Source: Streptomyces sp. NRRL S-31 (lineage in GTDB: Bacteria > Actinomycetota > Actinomycetes > Streptomycetales > Streptomycetaceae). Taken from it: a stretch of 27,365 nucleotides of DNA. Under the pieces are notes generated by a model. The model was not told the origin of the DNA. It did no database searches and worked only from the letters and a program-made list of their open reading frames with translations. The stretch is taken from the NCBI RefSeq assembly GCF_000718775.1, contig NZ_JOCB01000108.1:1-27365 (forward strand), in the 5' to 3' direction. The stretch's first letter is position 1, and each line of letters opens with the position of its first letter. The position numbers were made by a program, and so were the translations under genes. Positions 1 through 7,898 of the stretch are shown here, piece after piece.

Positions 1-1
1 C

Positions 2-1231
2 GCCGAACTCCGCACCCACCTCCAGCGACAGCTGCCCGACTACATGGTCCCGAGCAGCTACGTCACCCTCGACCGGCTCCCCCTCACACCCAACGGCAAG
101 GTCGACACCAAGGCCCTCCCCGCACCCGACCACCACCGACCCCAACTCGAGACCGTCTACACCGCACCCCGGAACTCCACGGAGCAGGCCGTCGCCGCCG
201 TGTGGTCCGACGTCCTCGGCGTCGACACCGTCGGCATCCACGACAACTTCTTCGAACTGGGCGGACAGTCGATCAGCTCGGTGCGGGTGGTCTCCCGGCT
301 GCGGGAAGCCGGTCTGGTCGTCGCGCTCCAGCAGATCGTGCGCCATCCGACGGTGGCCCAGCTGGCGGCAGCGCTGGACGTGCCGCAGCCGGCGTCGGCT
401 GGGCTGGTGGTGCTCCTGTCGTCCGTGGCGGACCCGGAGCTGCCCGTACTGTTCTGCGTCCACCCGGGCGGCGGCAGCACCCACCCGTACCGGGCGCTCG
501 CCCGGCGTCTGGCGGGCACGTTCACCGTGTACGGCGTCCAGGCGCCGGGGCTGGACGCGGGTGAGGCACCGCTCGTCGGGATCGAGTCGATCGCGGACCG
601 GTACTGGCGGGAGATCCGCCGGGTACAGCCGGAGGGCCCGTGCACGATCCTCGGCTGGTCGACCGGCGCGGTGATCGCGCACGCGATGGGTGTGCACGCT
701 CCGGACGAGGTGGCCGGTCTGTTCCTGCTGGAGCCGGCGGTGACCGCCGACGACCAGCGGGACCGCTTCCAGCGGCACGCCGAGGTGTACCGCCGGGTGA
801 ACGCGCTGTGGCGCCGCGGGCAGGACCAGCGAGGCACCGAACGGGCGGCTACGGAGCGGGAGTTGCGCCGTCTGGCACCGGAGATGAACCTCGACGAGGA
901 CCTGGTCACGCTCGACGAGTGGCTGCCCTACGCGGTGCTGGAGGCCGAGGTGCGCTCGCTCGCCGCCTACCGGCCCGGTCGCTCGTCGGCCAGGGCGACG
1001 CTGTTCGTCAGCGACACGGTGCGCGACGGCAGCGGCGACGAGGTGCCGGAGGCCCGGTACATCGCCCACTGGCGCGGGCTGTACCCGGCGGGTCTGGCCC
1101 AGCGGGCGATGCCGGGGCGTCACATGGAGATGGTCAGGGGCGACGAGCAGCTGGACGTCGTGGTCTCCGCGGTGCGGGAGGCCGTACCGGCCCGCACCGC
1201 CGACCGGGAACGGGAGCTGCTGTCGGCCTGA
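2..1231 (+). CDS. NRPS C-terminal end: A-domain tail, PCP, thioesterase (partial, 5' end outside window)
   Basis: The frame is open from base 2, so the gene starts outside the window. The first codons are the end of an adenylation domain with the A10 motif PLTPNGKVD, whose Lys contacts the acyl-adenylate. A carrier protein follows, with DNFFELGGQSISS; the phosphopantetheine Ser codon is at 269-271. From about 390 to the stop there is an alpha/beta-hydrolase thioesterase: oxyanion region FCVHPGGGS, nucleophile motif GWSTG (Ser codon 659-661) and a late GRHMEM that probably carries the catalytic His. A C-terminal thioesterase marks the last module, releasing the peptide by hydrolysis or cyclisation. 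GGQSI instead of the usual GGHSL resembles carrier proteins beside non-condensation domains. The stop lies 16 nt before a 66-bp palindrome. The link to the NRPS at the right edge is unproven. Confidence 0.93.
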   Translation, partial: AELRTHLQRQLPDYMVPSSYVTLDRLPLTPNGKVDTKALPAPDHHRPQLETVYTAPRNSTEQAVAAVWSDVLGVDTVGIHDNFFELGGQSISSVRVVSRLREAGLVVALQQIVRHPTVAQLAAALDVPQPASAGLVVLLSSVADPELPVLFCVHPGGGSTHPYRALARRLAGTFTVYGVQAPGLDAGEAPLVGIESIADRYWREIRRVQPEGPCTILGWSTGAVIAHAMGVHAPDEVAGLFLLEPAVTADDQRDRFQRHAEVYRRVNALWRRGQDQRGTERAATERELRRLAPEMNLDEDLVTLDEWLPYAVLEAEVRSLAAYRPGRSSARATLFVSDTVRDGSGDEVPEARYIAHWRGLYPAGLAQRAMPGRHMEMVRGDEQLDVVVSAVREAVPARTADRERELLSA

Positions 1232-1247
1232 CCCGGGAGCGTCACCG

Positions 1248-1313
1248 GAGCCGAAGGAACGGGATGAGGGGCCCGCCACATGTGGCGGGCCCCTCATCCC
1301 GTTCCTTCGGCTC
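1248..1313. terminator. Perfect 66-bp palindromic terminator
   Basis: Positions 1248-1280 and 1281-1313 are exact reverse complements, 33 nt each with no spacer, so a transcript would form a very long GC-rich hairpin around the central ACATGT. It starts 16 nt after the NRPS stop and has no clear U-tract, as is common for streptomycete terminators. Its symmetry means it could stop transcription from both sides. Confidence 0.85.
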
Positions 1314-1364
1314 GCCCGTCGTCCGTGAGCGGCGGTAACCGCCGCCGCCGCGATCACGGCCGTC

Positions 1365-1411
1365 GTCGTGGGAGTCGGTCGTGGGAGTCGGTCGTGGGAC
1401 TTGGTCGTAGG
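1365..1411. repeat. 13-bp tandem repeat, about 3.5 copies
   Basis: The unit GTCGTGGGAGTCG occurs at 1365 and 1378, with a variant ending ACTTG at 1391 and a partial copy at 1404. Looser GTCGTG-type copies continue to about 1450. It lies in gene-free DNA after the NRPS terminator. No function is evident. Confidence 0.7.
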
Positions 1412-1828
1412 TGTGCGTCGTGGGTGTGTCGTGAGAGTTCGACGTGGGAGGGCGCTACCCTGGTCGGCCCCCAAGGGGGCTCCTCCCCGCCCGTGCCGTC
1501 GGCCGGTGGCGGCGCGGCCTTCGGGGCCTGCGGGGCACACCGTCTCCGCGCCCTGGCCGGCGCCTGGCTCCCCCTCCTCCCTCCGCCCTCCCCCCCGTTA
1601 CCTTTTTCGTGGCTCCGCAATGGGGCCCCGGCCTTCGGGTCCGGCATGACTTCCCCCCTTGTTGTTCATGATCCGGGGGGTGTCACCGGGTCCGGAGGCA
1701 TCGACGGACCGCTGATGAGGGGCTTGAGCGCCGGCTTCACCCGAGCCGGAAGAGCTCTCCGTAACGTGGATGTGGCAGCTCGGTGCCAAGGCAAGGCCGG
1801 ACGAAAGCGTGACCGGAGGGGCCTGCAC
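1412..1828. other. Gene-free stretch; probable 5' non-coding end of the IS110 element
   Basis: No credible coding frame is seen here. The left part is C-rich low-complexity sequence. From about 1660 to 1828 the sequence leads without a break into the transposase start. In IS110-group elements the non-coding end beside the transposase start carries the bridge RNA that specifies donor and target DNA, so a relic of that RNA gene would be expected here. The element's left boundary could not be fixed by eye. Confidence 0.35.
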
Positions 1829-3000
1829 GTGATCGACACCGGCGACATCGACGTCTTCCTCGGTCTGAACGTCGGCAAGGGCGAACACCACGCCACCGTC
1901 GTCACCCCGGCCGGAAAGAAGGCGTTCGACAAGCGCCTGCCCAACACCGAGCCCAAGCTCCGCGAGCTGTTCGCGAAACTCCAGGCCAAGCACGGAACGG
2001 TGCTGGTCGTGGTCGATCAGCCGGCCTCGATCGGCGCCCTGCCGCTGGCCGTTGCGAGGAACATGGGCTGCCCGGTCGCCTACCTGCCGGGGCTGACGAT
2101 GCGGCGGATCGCCGATCTCTATCCGGGCGAGGCGAAGACCGATGCGAGAGACGCATTCATCATCGCGGATGCGGCCCGGGCGATGCCGCACACGCTGCGG
2201 GCGATCGATGGCGAGGACGAGACGATCGCCGAGCTGGAGATGATCGTCGGGTTCGACGACGACTTGGCCGGCGAGGCCACCCGCGTCGCCAACCGGCTGC
2301 ACGGCCTGCTGACCCAGATCCATCCGTCTCTGGAACGGGTCCTGGGACCGCGGTTGCAGCACCCTGCCGTCCTGGCCTTGCTGGAGCGGTTCGGCTCCCC
2401 GGCACAGATGCGCAAGGCGGGCCGTCGGCGACTGGTCACGCTGCTGCTGCGGCCGAAGGCGCCGAGGATGGCCGAGCGGCTGGTCGAGGAGATCTTCGCC
2501 GCGCTGGACGAGCAGACCGTCACCGTTCCGGGGACCGAAGCGGCCGCGTTGATCGTTCCGAGCCTGGCCGTCTCGCTCGCCGCCGTGCTCGATCAGCGCA
2601 AGCTGCTGGCCGGGCGGATCGAGGAACTGCTGGAGGACCACCCTCTTTCGAAGGTCCTGACGTCCATGCCGGGCATCGGCGTCAGGACCGGAGCCCGCAT
2701 CCTGATCGAGGTCGGCGACGGCAGCACCTTCCCGACCGCCGGCCACCTCGCCGCCTACGCAGGACTCGCACCCGCGACCCGCGGTTCCGGGTCGTCGATC
2801 CGCGGTGAACAGCCCTCCAGGAGAGGAAACAAGCGCTCAAACGGGCCTTCTTCCTCTCCGCGTTCGCCGCTCTGGGGGACCCGGCATCGCGGGCCTACTA
2901 CGACAAGAAGATCACCCAGGGCAAGCACCACACCCAGGCCCTGCTCTGCCTCGCCCGCCGCAGGGCCGACGTCCTGTTCGCGATGCTCCGCGACGGAACC
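1829..3000 (+). pseudogene. IS110-family transposase, inactivated
   Basis: The GTG at 1829, 9 nt after GGAGG, opens a frame typical of streptomycete IS110 DEDD recombinases: FLGLNVGKGEHH, then VVVDQPASIGALP, LYPGEAKTDARDA, and the C-terminal Tnp20-type helix-hairpin region LTSMPGIGVRTGARI and AAYAGLAPATRGSG. Three lesions are visible. The first catalytic Asp of the usual GLDVGK is Asn (AAC, 1868-1870). About one base is missing near 2835, so after RGNK the protein continues in another frame as LKRAFFLSAFAAL to LFAMLRDGT. Family similarity stops abruptly at 3000, before the usual FYE... tail. It should therefore be dead as a recombinase. A related C-terminal fragment in the same orientation lies at 13400-13618. 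Confidence 0.9.
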
Positions 3001-3110
3001 TCGGGCCTCGGCTTCGACTTCGTCTTCTGCGCGCCGCCGTTCTGGCGGGCCTGCGCCATCGTGGCCCGCAGCGACCCGGGGCAGGTCAACGTCGGACGTC
3101 TCGCCGCCGC

Positions 3111-3263
3111 TCATGCCTGCCCCCACGGAAGGTATCCGAGGTTCAGGTACCCGAGGCCGGCCACCCGCCGCACCTGGTCCACCAGTTGCCCGGTGAACAG
3201 TCGCCGGGCCGACGTCTCGCCGTGTCAGTCGATGTGGTCGAACACCACCTGCGGGTCCTTCAT
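3111..3263 (-). pseudogene. Short minus-strand coding remnant, unknown family
   Basis: Reading leftward from ATG at 3263 gives MKDPQVVFDHID, an in-frame TGA at 3225-3227, then ETSARRLFTGQLVDQVRRV and GLGYLNLGYLPWGQA to a stop at 3111. The protein-like composition on both sides of the stop suggests the decayed end of a gene. I do not recognise the family, and it could be chance. Confidence 0.25.
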
Positions 3264-3353
3264 CGCGCGCACCCGCCATTCTCCTCGCGGGGTCGACCCC
3301 TTGACACTGCGGCGTCTTCTTGGCCCTTTTGGCCCTCGGTCATAGTCGGCGCC

Positions 3354-3839
3354 ATGGACTATGACGTAGTCGTGGCCGGAGGCGGCCCGGTCGGACTGAT
3401 GCTGGCCTGCGAACTCCGGCTCGGAGGCGCGCGGGTGGCCGTCCTGGAGCGCCTCACCGAAGTGGACCCGACGATCAAGGGCGGGGCGATCACCACGCCC
3501 AGCGCACTCGACCTCACCGACGACCAGGAGCTCCGGGTCGTCGCCGCGGGGTACGCCGGCCGCGTCGACACCCTGACGGCCGGCTGCCCGTCCCGCCCGG
3601 AACTGGCGGCGGTGCTCCTCCGTCCGGACGGCTTCACGGCCTGGGCGGCCGACGCGGGGGCACAGGCGCCGATGCCGACGGTCGGGCTGGCGGAAGCGCT
3701 GGAGGGGTGGTTCGGAATGCCGGAGGGCGCGGTGATGCCGGACCGGTGTCCAGCCGGATCCCGTTGTCGCAGCGTCGGTCCGAGCAGGACGGCCGCTGCA
3801 CCACGCCCCGTCGGATCAGCCACCCGAACGGGGCGGTGA
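3354..3839 (+). pseudogene. FAD-dependent aromatic monooxygenase with the middle deleted
   Basis: The N-terminus DYDVVVAGGGPVGLMLACEL is the GxGxxG Rossmann FAD site of PHBH-type flavin hydroxylases, followed by the usual VLERL beta-strand and KGGAI. Near 3500 the sequence jumps in frame to QELRVVAAGYAGRVD, LAAVLLRPDGFTAWAAD and LAEALEGWFG, which is the thioredoxin-like C-terminal domain of the same family (aromatic hydroxylases of the polyketide and rifampicin-oxygenase type). The family normally has roughly 500 residues, so some 350 or more codons are missing, including the GD(A/S)AH flavin motif and the substrate domain. Codons after about 3725 belong to other debris. It cannot be an active enzyme. 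Confidence 0.8.
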
Positions 3840-3965
3840 CCATCGCCTCGCCGCCGGTCTCCTGAAGGCGGTCGGTGAGCCGGTCGGCCAGCAGCCGTGG
3901 CGCACCACCGGGCAGCGCCAGCAGGCCCTCCAGGCGGGCCAGCTCCGTCCTTGCCGCCGCCTTCA
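3745..3965 (-). pseudogene. Remnant of a Streptomyces protein of unknown function
   Basis: Leftward from about 3965 the frame reads ARTELARLEGLLALPGG, then LADRLTDRLQETGGEAMV, TAPFGWLIRRGVVQRPSC and SDRRCDNGIRLDTG. The composition and the Cys-containing SCSDRRCD segment look like genuine protein, and I recall similar segments in uncharacterised actinomycete proteins. Neither end is natural: it abuts the monooxygenase debris on one side and unrecognisable sequence on the other. No function is proposed. Confidence 0.4.
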
Positions 3966-4516
3966 CCCTGGTCCTGCTGCTACCCGGACAGCCGCTCCCA
4001 CAGGCCGCGGGGCGGTCGTCCTGGCTGTGATCGCCGACCTGCATGGCCGCTCGTGGCGGGCGATGGAGTGCCGCTCGTGCCGCGTGGCCGCCACACCCGG
4101 CGCGAAGGTCGTCTCCACTACCCGAGTCGCCTCCGACCCGGGGGCCGGCTCCGTAGGCCTCTGCCGAGCAGCCGCCGACCCGCTCCGCACCGCCGCCACC
4201 TGCTTGGACCTCGCCCAGTTCGCTGCGCGGGTCGTCGGCGTGGGCGACCCCCAGCTGGTTGGAGCCGCTTGCCCAGCGCGGAAGTTCGGGTGCGGCCGCG
4301 GCGAGGATGGTGTCGAACCGAGGAAGGTCGCTACCGCCGGCGGCCGGGGCGACTATGCCGCGCTCGGTCATCATCATGCCGATCACTGCGCTGAGACCGA
4401 GCGGCTCGCGCCCGTCGCACCGTACGACCGTGCCGGTGCGCGCTTCGGCTTCGCCGTACGGGCGTCGCCGTCCCACAGCGGCCTCGCGCGGCGATCGACC
4501 CGGGTCAACGCCCCTG
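3966..4516. other. Unrecognised, probably decayed sequence
   Basis: Several overlapping frames are open in this GC-rich stretch, but none has a recognisable motif, a convincing start with a ribosome site, or consistent codon-position bias. I read it as eroded DNA between two gene fragments. Confidence 0.4.
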
Positions 4517-4853
4517 ATGCCGACGCGCATCGAAGCGGAGCAGTACCGCGTACGGGCTGCCCGTGCGACCGGCCTGCGGAACCTGCCCTTGCACGACACC
4601 GCGCAAAACAGGGTTTGGCTGGAGATCGTCCAGATTGCACTTGATCTGCTGGCATGTGGATGCCCATGCTCACTCTGACCGGTGAAATCCGCAGGTGGGA
4701 GCCTCGCCGCCTCCAGCTCCGCCTCCTCTCCGCCGCCGCCCAGATCGTCACCACCGCCCGCTGCAGCACCTGAAGTTTGCACGTCACTGGCCCTGAACGG
4801 ACGTGATCACAAGCGCCCCGGCACGGCTCGAAGCCCTCCCGGACCCTGGCTGA
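4517..4853 (+). pseudogene. IS1380-family transposase C-terminal remnant, frameshifted
   Basis: The frame reads RIEAEQYRVRAARATGLRNL, PLHDTAQNRVWLEIVQIALD and LLA. It then shifts near 4654 to LAWMPMLTLTGEIRRWEPRR and LQLRLLSAAAQIVTTAR, and shifts again near 4770 to LKFARHWP, an in-frame stop, and TDVITSAPARLEALPDPG to the stop at 4851-4853. This is the conserved tail of actinobacterial IS1380 (DDE) transposases. The N-terminal catalytic part is absent, so the copy is inert. The right end of the element may lie near 4970, before GTTGAAAGGTGGG, but I could not confirm an inverted repeat. Confidence 0.75.
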
Positions 4854-4980
4854 CCAGCACGTTCCCATCCCTGCAGCACCACCCCGCCGGACCCGTGGAA
4901 ACCGGCGCCCACCCGAGGCGACAGCCGGGCCATCAGCGTGCCCACCACCGACCTGACTGCCATACCGGTTGAAAGGTGGG

Positions 4981-5205
4981 TCAGAGGGTGGCGAGGGAGA
5001 CGATGCGCTCGGCCAGGTCGGCGTACGTCCAGCCGGCGCCGGATGCCGCGAGCGGGAGCAAGCTCGTAACGGTTAGGCCCGGGCGGGCGTTGACCTCCAG
5101 GTACATGGGTTCACCCGCGGCGTCACAGCGGAAGTCGGTGCGCGAGTAGGTGTGCGCGCCGAAGCCCAGGGCCTTGTGCGCGCACTCAGGTCCGCAGACT
5201 CCCGC
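4981..5205 (-). pseudogene. D-alanine--D-alanine ligase-like ATP-grasp C-terminal fragment
   Basis: The minus strand reads AHKALGFGAHTYSRTDFRCD, AAGEPMYLEVNARPGLTVTS and LLPLAASGAGWTYADLAERI to the stop at 4981. This is the C-terminal end of the D-Ala-D-Ala ligase ATP-grasp fold. LEVNxxPG supplies the Mg-ATP binding Glu and Asn, and YSRTDF precedes it as usual. Only about 70 of roughly 300 or more residues remain; the upstream sequence changes frame and loses similarity. It may be a relic of a cell-wall or dipeptide ligase. Confidence 0.7.
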
Positions 5206-5409
5206 CGGTGACCGGAGCGCTGCCGGCACATCCTGGGGCCGCCAGGCGCCGGACGGCCTGGGGGGAGCCGGAGGCGGTGGCCAGGTCGTATACCCATGAG
5301 GCGATCGTGGTGGCTTCGTCGATCTCGTTGGCGTCGTTCCACGGCCGGTGTCCAGGCCGAGGTCGACGTCTTGAGGACGGGCCTGGTGGACGACATCGGT
5401 GAGGGTCAT
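5206..5409 (-). pseudogene. Unidentified minus-strand coding remnant
   Basis: From ATG at 5409 the frame reads MTLTDVVHQARPQDVDLGLD and TG. After an apparent shift near 5340 it reads NDANEIDEATTIASWVYDLA and TASGSPQAVRRLAAPG, which runs up to the ATP-grasp fragment. Two frames with protein-like sequence suggest one broken gene, separate from the ligase. The family is not recognised. Confidence 0.3.
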
Positions 5410-5488
5410 GCCGACCGAGCATCTCGCTGATCCACTTTCCCTCAGTCCGGGGCCGGCGGGAAGGAACATCGGTCAGGATGGATGCGTG

Positions 5489-5866
5489 ATGAGCCAAGGT
5501 GAACGGGAACTGTGGTTGCGCGTATCAGGGCCGACAGACCAACTGCTGTCCCTGACGGACTGGTTACGGCATGAGGACGGACTACGGGGCAGGGTACGGC
5601 CCTTCCAGCCACCGCCGGTCCCGGGCCAGATGGGTGGGGCGCTGGATGCGCTCGCGGTGGCCGTCGGGTCCGGAGGTATGGGCGCGGTACTCGCCAACTG
5701 CCTGTCCACCTGGATCAGCCAGCGACGCTCTGATGTGCGGATCACCGTGAGCACGCGAGATGGCCGCACCGTAGAGGTGGACGGCAAGGGCGTAGATCCG
5801 CAGGCACTTACGCGGGATATCGAGCGCCTGCTCAACAACGATGAGGCGGAGGGAGGTCCCCAGTGA
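5489..5866 (+). CDS. EACC1-like effector-associated small protein
   Basis: This 125-residue protein starts at ATG 5489 (GTG 5486 is possible), with AGGA about 10 nt upstream. Residues 8-30 form a beta-strand/helix start (LWLRVSGPTDQLLSLTDWLR). Residues 49-78 are a Gly/Ala-rich apolar helix (GALDALAVAVGSGGMGAVLA, then NCLSTWISQRR). Residues 83-116 are a beta-hairpin and helix (VRITVSTRDGRTVEVDG). This matches the plan of effector-associated constant component 1 (EACC1), a partner encoded beside caspase-like and other effectors in actinobacterial conflict systems. It overlaps the caspase start by 4 nt, so the two are translationally coupled and probably interact. Codon 26 is TTA (5564-5566), rare in Streptomyces and read only by bldA tRNA. 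The family call rests on remembered pattern and context. Confidence 0.75.
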   Translation: MSQGERELWLRVSGPTDQLLSLTDWLRHEDGLRGRVRPFQPPPVPGQMGGALDALAVAVGSGGMGAVLANCLSTWISQRRSDVRITVSTRDGRTVEVDGKGVDPQALTRDIERLLNNDEAEGGPQ

Positions 5867-7164
5867 CGCGGTTACCGGACCCGGACCGCTCGCGCGCCAT
5901 TCTCATCGGCACCGGCACCCACGCCGACGGATCCGAGTTGCCTAACCTGCCCGCTATCAGCGCCAACCTCGCAGATCTGCGGCAGGTGCTCACCGATCCG
6001 GCCACCGGCTCCCTGTCGCAGGAGCACTGCATCGTGGCGCGCGATCCCGCCACCGCAGGGGAGGTTGGCAGCCTCCTGACCCGCGCCGCTCAGGAAGCGA
6101 CTGACCTGCTGTTCGTGTACTACGGCGGGCACGGGCTGGTGGACGACCGGGGCAGGCTTCACCTCGCGCTGCCCCGCACCGACGCCGCGCGCATCCGGTG
6201 GACCGCGCTGCCGTTCGAAACCTTGCGCGAGGAACTGCTCGACAGCCCGGCGGCGATCCGAGTGCTGGTGCTCGACTGCTGTTTCTCTGGGCGTGCCATC
6301 GAGGCGATGACCAGCGGGCACAGCACGGTCGCCGGTCAGATCGACATCGCCGGCACTTACACACTCGCCTCCACCTCCGCGAACGCCGTCGCCTACGCGC
6401 CTCAGGGCACGAGGTACACGGCATTCACCGGCGCCTTGCTCACGGCTCTGCGAGGGCCGGTGGCACTGAACCTGGACGACCTCTTCGACGAGGTACGACG
6501 CGATCTCGCACTACGCGATCTGCCGCGACCCCAGCGCCGGGTGGTCAACAACGCCGGCAAGCTCATCCTGGCGCGCCCTCCCGATCCGGATGCGCCCCGC
6601 CTTGCCTTTGCCAGCGACCCGCCTCCCACCGCGTGGACGGATCCTGACGCCTCTGCCCCGTTGAAACCCCGCCGTCCGAAGGTGAAGATCCACATTCCGA
6701 TCTGGGTGTGGCCGCTGTTCATCGCCGCGGCGGCCGGACTGGGCGGGTGGTACTGGCTGCACACGCAGACACACTGGAGCAAGGGTGATCTCAGAGACGC
6801 GGTGCATCAGGTAGCCGCGGATCTGAACAAAGAGTCACAGTATGGCGACACCTCCCTCGAGAGCTACATCGCACAGGACATCGACCAATCGGGCAAGGGA
6901 CCACCACACGGGTTCACTCCCTCGGTGGAACACGTATCACATCCGGACACCGACGGCGGAGGCGCTGGTGACTACGAAGTCACCAGCGACGACAACGCCT
7001 TCTGCATGCACGTGACCACATTCGTCGAGAAGGGGGCAGCCCACGGCATCCTTGATGGAGTCACCTTTTACGCCACAGTCACGGACGGTACCTGTTCCAC
7101 CGCCAAACCTCCGAGAACCCGCAATGGTTCGAGTCCGTCATCAACACCCTCAAAGACCAGGTAG
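5863..7164 (+). CDS. Membrane-anchored caspase-like (C14) protease
   Basis: The GTG at 5863 overlaps the previous stop (GTGA) and follows GGGAGGT. Residues 1-235 form a caspase-like fold: RAILIGTGTH opens it, the catalytic His is H90 in YYGGHG, and the catalytic Cys is C140 in LDCCFSG, both within predicted strands. After a Pro-rich linker, residues 276-300 (IPIWVWPLFIAAAAGLGGWY) form one membrane helix, which places the peptidase in the cytoplasm and a Cys-containing domain of about 130 residues outside. It probably cleaves after Arg/Lys or Asp in self or partner proteins to cause dormancy or death. Codon 4 is TTA, so expression should need bldA tRNA. The last 20 residues look wrong: an adjacent frame reads NPQWFESVINTLKDQVAGS to a stop at 7203, so a small indel near 7105 is likely. 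The GC content drops in the C-terminal third. Confidence 0.88.
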   Translation: MTRLPDPDRSRAILIGTGTHADGSELPNLPAISANLADLRQVLTDPATGSLSQEHCIVARDPATAGEVGSLLTRAAQEATDLLFVYYGGHGLVDDRGRLHLALPRTDAARIRWTALPFETLREELLDSPAAIRVLVLDCCFSGRAIEAMTSGHSTVAGQIDIAGTYTLASTSANAVAYAPQGTRYTAFTGALLTALRGPVALNLDDLFDEVRRDLALRDLPRPQRRVVNNAGKLILARPPDPDAPRLAFASDPPPTAWTDPDASAPLKPRRPKVKIHIPIWVWPLFIAAAAGLGGWYWLHTQTHWSKGDLRDAVHQVAADLNKESQYGDTSLESYIAQDIDQSGKGPPHGFTPSVEHVSHPDTDGGGAGDYEVTSDDNAFCMHVTTFVEKGAAHGILDGVTFYATVTDGTCSTAKPPRTRNGSSPSSTPSKTR

Positions 7165-7324
7165 CCGGATCATTCTCCGGGCCTCGGCCCAACGGTCGCC
7201 GGTGAGTACGGCTTCGACGGTGGTGTGCGCCGCCGATATCGCCGCACCCAGACCGGGCGGGCCGCCGACGCGGCCCGTCGGTGGGGGTCTCGCCCGCCCG
7301 TCCGGCCCCTGCCGGTGCCGCGGG

Positions 7325-7389
7325 CTACGGCTCCGTGAGTTCCTTCAGCCGGGCGGCGTAGAGGGACAGGATCCGCTCGGTCTCGGCAG
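7325..7389 (-). pseudogene. Short minus-strand gene end, unidentified
   Basis: Read leftward, the sequence is AETERILSLYAARLKELTEP and a stop at 7325-7327. It is a clean amphipathic helix typical of a protein C-terminus. It is cut at about 7390, where a plus-strand remnant begins, which points to a recombination junction. Confidence 0.3.
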
Positions 7390-7392
7390 GAC

Positions 7393-7599
7393 CAGGAGCT
7401 GGCCGCCGTCATCGGCCGGCTGCGCACGCTGACCGCAACCGGCGACTTCGCCTACTTCACCGACATCGCCCACTTCATGGCCGCCCTGCCCCTGCCGGAG
7501 CCCTCGACCACCTGTTGGACCACGAGCGAGGACACCGTCCGCTCCGCATGGCGCGGCCTGGTCCAGGCCCGGCAGGAACACCTGCTCGGCGAAAACTGA
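7393..7599 (+). pseudogene. C-terminal coding remnant, unidentified
   Basis: The plus strand reads QELAAVIGRLRTLTATGDFA, YFTDIAHFMAALPLPEPST and EDTVRSAWRGLVQARQEHLL, then GEN and a stop at 7597-7599. It looks like the alpha-helical end of a real protein without a start. The family is not recognised. It sits between the caspase gene and the STAND gene, so those two are probably not one transcript today. Confidence 0.35.
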
Positions 7600-7856
7600 C
7601 CCCGAACGCGCGGCGGCCCAGACCAGAGGTATCCGGCCGGGCCGCCCCATACACGGGCTGGCTCTGTTCATGAGAACGGACGGCAGATGTTCACCGCGTC
7701 GGGAGGCCCTTCCACGCGGCGCTGTTCGAATGCCACAAGGTCTGGGAGGGGCTGGGCAGCGGAAGCTTCCGGGTCGGCTCACGGCTACGGCCTCAGGCTG
7801 CGGCCCGCTGCCGGTATCGGGCGAGGGAATGCGGCATGTGGCAGGAGAGGCAGGGC

Positions 7857-7862
7857 TAGAGT
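7857..7862 (+). promoter_or_regulatory. Possible -10 element upstream of the STAND gene
   Basis: TAGAGT matches the streptomycete TAGRRT -10 consensus and lies 36 nt before the ATG at 7899. No good TTGAC-type -35 is seen at the right distance. Bases 7600-7856 hold no recognisable gene. Confidence 0.3.
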
Positions 7863-7898
7863 CCAGGACGGTTGTCAGATCTTCCCAGGGGGTGGGAG

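Noticed and set aside
1280..1828. N-terminal extension of the IS110 transposase frame
   Set aside because: It begins inside the terminator palindrome, is low complexity, and the GTG at 1829 with GGAGG gives the family's normal N-terminus.
3301..3306. TTGACA as a -35 box before the monooxygenase remnant
   Set aside because: No -10 element lies 16-19 nt downstream; the only similar hexamer is 34 nt away.
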